Shown here piece by piece: positions 35,491-40,893 of a stretch of DNA of 40,893 bases (positions within the stretch are counted from its first letter, which is position 1; every line of letters begins with the position of its first letter). A program made the translations under genes and the position numbers. This DNA comes from Myxococcus xanthus (GTDB taxonomy: Bacteria > Myxococcota > Myxococcia > Myxococcales > Myxococcaceae). The DNA is taken from the NCBI RefSeq assembly GCF_013116825.1, contig NZ_JABFNS010000087.1, positions 1 through 40,893 of the forward strand, in the 5' to 3' direction. Below the pieces are notes generated by a model that saw nothing but the letters and a program-made list of their open reading frames with translations, ran no database searches and was not told where the DNA came from.

Positions 35491-36423
35491 ATGGTTGACG
35501 CGGGCGTGAAGACGGCGCTGGCGGCGCGCGTGGAGTCGCTGGGCGGCTGCGAGGTGAAGGCGGGCGAGCCGCTGGCGCCTCTCACCAGCGTCCGGGCCGG
35601 CGGCGCCGCGGAAGCCCTGGTGCGCCCGCGCTCGCCAGACGCCCTGGTGGCGCTGCTGAAGCTGGCGCGCGAAGAGGGGGTCCCCGTTTCGGTTCTGGGC
35701 GGCGGCGCCAACACGCTGGTGGGGGACGGCGGGGTGCCCGGCCTGACGCTGAAGCTGCCAGGAGACCTCTTTCCGGAGGTGGCCGACGTGGGCCCCGAGG
35801 AAGGGCGGCTCACCCTGGGCGCGGGGGCGGCCATCGTCCGCCTCATCAACGTCATGCGGGCCCACGCGCTGGTGGGCGCGGAGTTCCTGGCCGGCATCCC
35901 CGGCACGCTGGGCGGCGCGGTGTCGATGAACGCCGGCACCAAGAACGGCGAGGCCTTCCGCGTCATCGAGGCGGTGGAGGTGGCCACGGCGGACGGGGTG
36001 GGGTGGCTGACGAAGGCGCAGGTGCCGTATTCCTACCGTCACTCCGAATTGCCGCCGGGCGGCGTCGTCACCCGGGTGCGTTTCGCGCTGCGCAAGGGGG
36101 ACGTGGTGGCCTCCAAGGCCGTCATGGACGCGGACCTGGGTTACCGGAAACGGACACAGCCGCTCAGTCAGCCCAACTTCGGCAGCGTCTTCACCAACCC
36201 GCCGGGCGACCATGCCGGACGGCTTATTGAACTGGCGGGCCTGAAAGGGTACTCGCTGGGGCGCGCGCAGGTGTCCACCCTGCACGCCAACTGGATTGTG
36301 AACCTGGGCGGTGCCACCGCCCGCGACGTGCTGGGACTCGTCACCCTCATGCGGCAGCGGGTGCTCGAGCAGTCCGGCGTTGACATGAAACCCGAAGTCA
36401 AGCGCCTGGGAGACTTCCTGTGA
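35491..36423 (+). CDS. murB: UDP-N-acetylenolpyruvoylglucosamine reductase MurB
   Basis: The 310-aa FAD-dependent enzyme reduces enolpyruvyl-UDP-GlcNAc to UDP-MurNAc. The FAD-binding part includes TSVRAGGAAEALVRP, SVLGGGANTLVGDGG and the GAGAAIVRL and FLAGIPGTLGGAVSMNAG segments. The C-terminal substrate domain has PNFGSVFTNPPGDHAGRLIE with the catalytic Ser, and HANWIVN. The length suits the short (type II) MurB form. The ATG is 4 nt after murC, and its end overlaps the ddl GTG by 4 nt. Confidence 0.97.
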   Translation: MVDAGVKTALAARVESLGGCEVKAGEPLAPLTSVRAGGAAEALVRPRSPDALVALLKLAREEGVPVSVLGGGANTLVGDGGVPGLTLKLPGDLFPEVADVGPEEGRLTLGAGAAIVRLINVMRAHALVGAEFLAGIPGTLGGAVSMNAGTKNGEAFRVIEAVEVATADGVGWLTKAQVPYSYRHSELPPGGVVTRVRFALRKGDVVASKAVMDADLGYRKRTQPLSQPNFGSVFTNPPGDHAGRLIELAGLKGYSLGRAQVSTLHANWIVNLGGATARDVLGLVTLMRQRVLEQSGVDMKPEVKRLGDFL

Positions 36424-37376
36424 CTCCGAACCGCGGTGCCTTCACGAAGGACGAGCTCAAGCAGAAGCGTGTCGGTGTGCTGTTGGGCGGGATGTCCGCG
36501 GAGCGCGACGTGTCCCTGCGCACCGGTGAGGCCGTCTCCGGGGCGCTGCGCGGGCTGGGCTACGACGTGGTGGAGATTGACGTGGGCCGGGATTTGCCCG
36601 CGCGTCTGGCGGCGGAGAAGGTGGACGTGGCGTGGCTGGCCGTCCACGGGCGTTATGGCGAGGACGGCTGTCTCCAGGGGCTGCTGGAGTCGCTCTTCAT
36701 TCCTTATACCGGCAGCGGCGTGCTGGCCTCCGCGCTGGGCATGGACAAGGTGTACGCCAAGCAGGTCTACGTGGCCCACGGCATCCCCACGCCCGCGTAC
36801 CGCTCCTTCCGGGACGCCGCGTCGGCGCTGGCGGCGGTGGACAGCCTGCCCTTCCCGTTTCCAGTGGTGGTGAAGCCCAGCCGCGAAGGCAGCAGCGTGG
36901 GCGTCCACATCTGCAAGACGCGGGACGCCTACGAGGCCGCCGTGACGGACGCTGCGAAGTACGCGGGCACCCTGCTGGTGGAGCAGTTCGTCAAGGGACG
37001 CGAAGTGCAGGGTGGCGTGCTGGACGATGAGGCCCTGGGCGTCATCGAGGTCCGCGCCGCGCGCGAGTTCTACGACTATGACGCGAAGTACAAGGCGGGC
37101 ACCGGCACGCAGTACCTCTTCCCCGCGCCCCTGCCTCCGGATCAGTATGCGCGGGTGAACGAGGTGTGCCTGGCCGCGCACCAGGCCCTGGGGTGTAGCG
37201 GGGGCTCGCGGTCGGACGTCATCGTCACCGACGGAGGCGATGTGTTCCTGCTGGAAACCAACACGCTGCCGGGCATGACGGCCTCGAGCCTCTTGCCCAA
37301 GATTGCCGCGGGGCGCGGTATCGACTTTCCCGCCCTGTGTGAGCGCCTGCTGCTGGGCGCGTGTCTCAAGGCCTGA
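36420..37376 (+). CDS. ddl: D-alanine:D-alanine ligase
   Basis: The 318-aa ATP-grasp ligase makes D-Ala-D-Ala for MurF. It opens VGVLLGGMSAERDVSLRTGEAV, with AVHGRYGEDGCLQGLLE, the Gly/Ser loop KPSREGSSVGVH and the terminal metal/substrate motif LETNTLPGMTASSLLPK. Full length for the family is about 306-320 aa. The GTG start overlaps the murB stop (GTGA). Confidence 0.97.
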   Translation: MTPNRGAFTKDELKQKRVGVLLGGMSAERDVSLRTGEAVSGALRGLGYDVVEIDVGRDLPARLAAEKVDVAWLAVHGRYGEDGCLQGLLESLFIPYTGSGVLASALGMDKVYAKQVYVAHGIPTPAYRSFRDAASALAAVDSLPFPFPVVVKPSREGSSVGVHICKTRDAYEAAVTDAAKYAGTLLVEQFVKGREVQGGVLDDEALGVIEVRAAREFYDYDAKYKAGTGTQYLFPAPLPPDQYARVNEVCLAAHQALGCSGGSRSDVIVTDGGDVFLLETNTLPGMTASSLLPKIAAGRGIDFPALCERLLLGACLKA

Positions 37377-37452
37377 GCGTCTGGTATGGGGCCGGCGCAA
37401 CTTGGCGTCGGCCTCCTTCGAAAATTTCCGAAGCCCCTGTGTGGCGGCTTGC

Positions 37453-37474
37453 GCTACAGCGACGTGCCTGTAGC
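37453..37474. repeat. Inverted repeat in the ddl-ftsQ gap
   Basis: GCTACAG (37453-37459) and CTGTAGC (37468-37474) form a perfect 7-bp inverted repeat with an 8-nt spacer. It lies in the only sizeable gap (154 nt) within the second half of the cluster, and an AT-rich near-palindrome (CTTCGAAAATTTCCGAAG) lies just upstream. It could be an operator or RNA hairpin ahead of ftsQA. No T-run follows. Confidence 0.5.
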
Positions 37475-37530
37475 CAAAAACTGGCGTGGCTCCCGAACCG
37501 GGCCCAGCATGCGTCAACCCTTTTCTCCCC

Positions 37531-38385
37531 ATGGCCTTCGGTAAATCCAAGAACCGCCGCCGTCAGGACGCCGCCCAGCAGAAAGAGGCGGTCCGGGGCG
37601 CGGTGCGCTCGCACGGGCCGGGCGTGCTCAAGGTGATGGGGCTGACCCTGGGCACCGGGCTGCTGGTGTGGGGTGGGGTGGCGCTGCGGGAGTGGGCGCT
37701 GACGTCGCCGCGCTTCGAACTGGAGGCGGTGTCCTTCTCCGGCCTCCAGCGCGCCTCCCGGGTGGAGCTGCTGCGGCTGGCGGCGCTGACGAAGGGGCAG
37801 AACCTGTGGACGCTGGACGTGGACGCGCTGGAGCGCGCCATGCACCAGCACCCCTGGCTGCGCACGGTGGAGGTGACGCGCCGCTTCCCCAACCGCGTGT
37901 CGGTGGAGGTGACGGAGCACGTGCCGGTGGCGATGGCGGTGCTGGGGGAGTTGTACGTCCTGGACGAGGAGGGCGAGCCCTTCAAGCGGGTGACGCCCGG
38001 GGACGGACTGGACCTGCCCCTGGTGACGGGCCTGGACCGGGAAGGTTATGTGGCGGACCCGGCGGCGGCGCGGGAGCGCCTCCGTTCGGCGCTGACGGTG
38101 GCCAGCGCGTACGCGCGGCTGTCACCCGAGAAGGCCGAACAGTTGTCGGAGGTCCGCCTGGAGGCGCAGAGCCTGGCGCTGGTGACGGCGTCCGGGCAGG
38201 AAGTGCGCCTGGGTGAAGGAGATTCAGAGGTCAAGCTGCAGCGTCTTGCCCGTGTCCGGCGCGAACTGGGTGCGAGGGGGCTTGCAGCGGAGATCATTCA
38301 CCTGGATAACCGTGCCCGGCCCGGCTGGGTGGCGGTGAAGATTTCGAGCCCCGCGTCCGAGAGGAGCGGGGCTTCGATGCGGTAA
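37531..38385 (+). CDS. ftsQ: Cell division protein FtsQ
   Basis: The 284-aa bitopic divisome protein has a basic cytoplasmic N-terminus (FGKSKNRRRQDAAQQKEAVRG in outline), a membrane helix at about 38-58, and the periplasmic POTRA domain. That domain begins SPRFELEAVSFSGLQRASRVELL and includes NLWTLDVDALERAMHQHPWLRTVEVTRRFPNRVSVEV (outline), the classic FtsQ/DivIB stretch. The beta domain follows. I chose the ATG at 37531; the frame extends upstream without a better start. It is 154 nt after ddl and 46 nt before ftsA. Confidence 0.94.
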   Translation: MAFGKSKNRRRQDAAQQKEAVRGAVRSHGPGVLKVMGLTLGTGLLVWGGVALREWALTSPRFELEAVSFSGLQRASRVELLRLAALTKGQNLWTLDVDALERAMHQHPWLRTVEVTRRFPNRVSVEVTEHVPVAMAVLGELYVLDEEGEPFKRVTPGDGLDLPLVTGLDREGYVADPAAARERLRSALTVASAYARLSPEKAEQLSEVRLEAQSLALVTASGQEVRLGEGDSEVKLQRLARVRRELGARGLAAEIIHLDNRARPGWVAVKISSPASERSGASMR

Positions 38386-38431
38386 GAGGACGCGCCCCTT
38401 TCACGAGAGTGGGGGGCCTGGGAGGGTTGTC

Positions 38432-39664
38432 ATGGCGAAGCAGAAGTCGGGGGAGATCATCGTCGGCCTCGACATCGGCACGACGAAGATCTGCGCCATC
38501 GTCGGAGAGCTGACCGACAGCGGCATCGACATCATCGGTATCGGTACGCATCCGTCGAAGGGTCTGCGCAAGGGCGTGGTGGTGAACATCGAGGCGACCG
38601 TCTCCTCCATCCGCCGCGCGGTGGAAGAAGCGGAGCTCATGGCGGGGGCGGAGATTTCCCACGTCTACACGGGCATCGCCGGAGGCCACATCAAGGGCTT
38701 CAATTCCCAGGGCATCGTCGCCGTCAAGGACAAGGAGGTCCGCGAGGCGGACATCGCCCGGGTCATTGACGCGGCCAAGGCCGTGGCGATTCCGCTGGAC
38801 CGGGAGGTCATTCATGTCCTCCCGCAGGAGTTCATCATCGACGACCAGGGCGGCATCAAGGAGCCCCTGGGCATGGCGGGCGTCCGGCTGGAGGCCAAGG
38901 TCCATATCGTCACCGGCGCGGTGTCCAGCGCGCAGAACATCGTCAAGTGCGCCAACCGCACCGGGCTCAATGTCTCCGACATCGTCCTCCAGCCGCTGGC
39001 CAGCGCGGAGGCGGTGCTGGGCGAGGACGAGAAGGAGCTGGGCGTGTGCCTCGTCGACATCGGCGGCGGCACCACGGACATCGCCATCTTCTCCGGCGGC
39101 TCCATCGTCCACACGGCCGTGATTGCGCTGGGCGGCAACAACCTCACCAGCGACATCGCCATTGGCCTGCGCACCCCCGCGCACGAGGCCGAGCGCATCA
39201 AGCAGAAGTACGGCTGTGCGCTGTCGTCGCTCATCAACAAGGACGACACCATTGAAGTGCCCAGCGTCGGGGGCCGTCATCCCCGCGTGCTCGGGCGGCA
39301 GATTCTCTGCGAAATACTGGAGCCGCGCGTGGAGGAGATCTTCCAGCTCGTGCACCGCGAAATCCAGAAGTGCGGCTACGAGGACCTGCTGGCCTCGGGC
39401 GTGGTGATTACGGGTGGCTCCACGCTGCTGGCCGGCATGCCGGAGCTGGCCGAGGAAGTGCTGGGCCTGCCCGTCCGCCGCGGCATGCCGCGCGGCATTG
39501 GCGGTCTGGTGGATGTGGTGAAGAGCCCCATGTACGCCACCGGCGTGGGCCTGGTCGTCTACGGCGCCCGCCACCTGGACCGGCGCATGTTCCGCATCCG
39601 CGAGGAGAACGTGTACAAGAAGGTGAAGGGCCGCATGCGCGAATGGCTCGAGGAAATCTTCTGA
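38432..39664 (+). CDS. ftsA: Cell division protein FtsA
   Basis: The 410-aa actin-like ATPase tethers FtsZ to the membrane. The phosphate-1 motif is IVGLDIGTTKICAIVGE (about 10-26), the 1C domain is at about 85-165, phosphate-2 is VDIGGGTTDIAIFSGG, and the adenosine motif is VITGGSTLLAGMPELAEE. The C-terminal amphipathic membrane-targeting helix RMREWLEEIF is intact. The gene ends the cluster, with a strong terminator 31 nt downstream. In most bacteria ftsZ follows directly; here it does not. Confidence 0.98.
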   Translation: MAKQKSGEIIVGLDIGTTKICAIVGELTDSGIDIIGIGTHPSKGLRKGVVVNIEATVSSIRRAVEEAELMAGAEISHVYTGIAGGHIKGFNSQGIVAVKDKEVREADIARVIDAAKAVAIPLDREVIHVLPQEFIIDDQGGIKEPLGMAGVRLEAKVHIVTGAVSSAQNIVKCANRTGLNVSDIVLQPLASAEAVLGEDEKELGVCLVDIGGGTTDIAIFSGGSIVHTAVIALGGNNLTSDIAIGLRTPAHEAERIKQKYGCALSSLINKDDTIEVPSVGGRHPRVLGRQILCEILEPRVEEIFQLVHREIQKCGYEDLLASGVVITGGSTLLAGMPELAEEVLGLPVRRGMPRGIGGLVDVVKSPMYATGVGLVVYGARHLDRRMFRIREENVYKKVKGRMREWLEEIF

Positions 39665-39694
39665 CGCGCCGGGCCGAGCGCCCACCGCGTTGCC

Positions 39695-39726
39695 AAAGGG
39701 CTCTCCGAAAGGGGGGCCCTTTTTTG
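39695..39726 (+). terminator. Intrinsic terminator after ftsA
   Basis: AAAGGGCTCTCC pairs over 12 bp (three G-U type) with GGGGGGCCCTTT around a GAAA tetraloop, followed by a T-run that ends near 39725. This is a strong rho-independent terminator closing the dcw transcript. Confidence 0.93.
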
Positions 39727-39998
39727 TTGGCGTGGGCCACACGCCCTGCGTCCTGGTTGACGCGCCAGCGTCCTGGTTTGACGCGTCAGCCGACCTGATG
39801 GGTTGCCCTCCGAAGTGCCCGAGCCGGTCCAGTTTCCGGAATCTGGATCCGTGGTTCGGATGGGGCGTGGGATACCCCATGAGTCGGACGCTGAAATCCT
39901 CGGAATCTCCAGGGTCGTAGATTGGACAGAGGCTGGCTCTCGGATTGCTATAGGCGGCATTTGCCGCTGGGCCCACACCCCCCAGCGACCCCGAGTTT
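39726..39998. other. Gap after ftsA: tandem repeat and possible promoter
   Basis: The 334 nt between ftsA and the next start hold no convincing gene. After the terminator come two 20-21-nt direct repeats (GCGTCCTGGTTGACGCGCCA at 39748-39767 and a second copy at 39768-39788). The second ends in the 10-bp palindrome TGACGCGTCA (39779-39788). A weak promoter-like pair TGGACA (39923) and CTATAG (39948) follows, then a GCGGC-ATTT-GCCGC hairpin (39954-39967) in the likely leader. Confidence 0.55.
39748..39788. repeat. Tandem 20/21-nt repeat with TGACGCG(T/C)CA core
   Basis: Two adjacent copies differ by one inserted T and one base. Their TGACGCG(T/C)CA cores are 21 bp apart, two helical turns, so two protein dimers could sit on the same DNA face. 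Only the second core is a perfect palindrome. Confidence 0.65.
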
Positions 39999-40893
39999 AT
40001 GAATCGAAAGACCTTTTACGTTCCCCTGCTTGAGCGGGTTTCCCGAGGACGCCTCGGCTTGGCCATCGCACCCCTGGTGCTGATGTGCGCGGCGCTGCTG
40101 GGTCCTGTGGCGAAGGCCGCCGCGGACACCTTCGGCCTGGGGAACGGGAGCAGCGGCGCGCTGACCGTCGGTGCCGCCGACACCATCGTCAACGACTACG
40201 CGGGCGTGACGGCGGACGTCTCCGCGGGGCAGAGCTTCGTGACGGTGGACACGACGGCCGGCTTCACGGCGCAGGACCTGGTGATGGTCTTCCAGGCCAC
40301 GGGCCTTGACGATGCTCCATCTGGGAATCAAGCGCCCATCGTTCTGACGGGGGGCTCGGTGGGGCGCTGGGAGCTGGCGCGGATTGACAGCGTCGATGTT
40401 GGCAACGCGCGGCTCTATTTCATGCAGCCTCTCACCGGCGCCTTCGCGGCCACCAGCACGCAGGTGATTCGGGTGCCCGAGTACACCAACGTGACGGTGA
40501 GCGCCGCGGGCAGCCTCGTTCCGCTGCCCTGGAATGGGACGAGGGGCGGCGTGGTGGCCTTCCTGGCGCAGGGGGCGGTGAGCAATGCGGGGGCCATTCA
40601 TGCCGATGGCCGTGGGTTCCGCGGAGGGTTCGCCTGGAATGGTGGAGGAGACGGCTGCGACGGCCTGGATGATGCGTGGGGGCCCGATAATCAGTATCTC
40701 ATCGGGACGTCGAAGGGCGAAGGCCTGGTGCCTGGCCGTTTTGGGGGCGAGGCGCTCCCTCCTGATGGGCCGACAGGCCTGACGACGGGCCGGGGCAACG
40801 CCGCCAACGCCGGTGGCGGCGGCGTCTGCCACAACTCGGGTGGCGGCGGTGGCAGTCACGTGGGCATGGGCGGCATTGGAGGGCGGACGTGGG
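39999..40893 (+). CDS. Large exported Gly-rich protein, 3' end outside window
   Basis: This frame starts at the ATG at 39999 and runs open past the window end (298 codons visible). The N-terminus is a long signal peptide (NRKTFYVPLLERVSRGRLG, then LAIAPLVLMCAALLGPVAKAAA). The mature start DTFGLGNGSSGALTV is followed by beta-rich sequence (VNDYAGVTADVSAGQSFV, a VTVDTTAGF motif, DLVMVFQATG). From residue ~195 the protein becomes Gly-rich, with GFRGG, NGGGDG, NAGGGGVCHNSGGGGG and GMGGIGG. The pattern recalls large myxobacterial surface proteins, some annotated as AgmC-like, but I cannot confirm this. There is no clear ribosome site. Codon use is slightly less GC-biased than in the dcw genes. Confidence 0.78.
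   Translation, partial: MNRKTFYVPLLERVSRGRLGLAIAPLVLMCAALLGPVAKAAADTFGLGNGSSGALTVGAADTIVNDYAGVTADVSAGQSFVTVDTTAGFTAQDLVMVFQATGLDDAPSGNQAPIVLTGGSVGRWELARIDSVDVGNARLYFMQPLTGAFAATSTQVIRVPEYTNVTVSAAGSLVPLPWNGTRGGVVAFLAQGAVSNAGAIHADGRGFRGGFAWNGGGDGCDGLDDAWGPDNQYLIGTSKGEGLVPGRFGGEALPPDGPTGLTTGRGNAANAGGGGVCHNSGGGGGSHVGMGGIGGRTW

Overview
The window looks like chromosomal DNA of a myxobacterium, most likely Myxococcus or a close relative. The grounds are very high GC, abundant GTG starts, many stand-alone lipoproteins, a Ser/Thr kinase with a PEGA region, a PilZ-type protein, and above all an adjacent carD and carG pair. CarD here has a CarD/CdnL N-domain, an acidic stretch and four HMGA-type AT-hooks. 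CarG is a zinc protein with an archaemetzincin-like motif whose catalytic Glu is Gln. I see no IS elements, tRNA, rRNA, CRISPR array or phage genes.

Layout. (1) 1-1494: 3' part of rho. (2) 1520-9505: small accessory genes. These are a Cys-rich exported protein, an AI-2E-type permease, two unknowns, a class I glutamine amidotransferase divergent from a glutamine-synthetase-like ligase plus an iron alcohol dehydrogenase (a possible gamma-glutamylation cassette), and two exported proteins. (3) 9670-14267, minus strand: a GT39-type membrane glycosyltransferase with a membrane-anchored partner, then carG, carD and a 68-aa exported peptide. (4) 14356-20929: a Ser/Thr kinase broken by a +1 frameshift, a lipoprotein, an SRPBCC/ArsR operon with a visible palindromic operator, and an acyl-CoA dehydrogenase. 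(5) 20951-21700: a PilZ-like protein, divergent from the next block.

(6) 21820-39725: a long division and cell wall (dcw) cluster, all on the plus strand: mraZ, a STAS-domain gene, rsmH, ftsL, ftsI (with PASTA), murE, murF, mraY, murD, ftsW, murG, murC, murB, ddl, ftsQ, ftsA. Many junctions overlap by 1-4 nt, so translation is probably coupled. The cluster opens with a sigma70-like promoter (TTGACC-N17-TATGTA) followed by three GTGGN repeats at 10-bp spacing, which fit MraZ operator boxes. It closes after ftsA with a perfect 12-bp-stem intrinsic terminator.

(7) 39726-40893: ftsZ does not follow ftsA directly. Instead there is a regulatory-looking gap with a tandem repeat, then a Gly-rich exported protein that runs off the window end.

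Working together, MurB to MurF, Ddl, MraY and MurG make lipid II, FtsW and FtsI polymerise and cross-link septal wall, FtsL and FtsQ regulate them, and FtsA anchors the Z-ring. MraZ likely controls the operon. Most of this is known biology. The parts most worth a second look are the non-canonical STAS gene inside dcw, the ftsA/ftsZ separation, the frameshifted kinase and the two legible operators.
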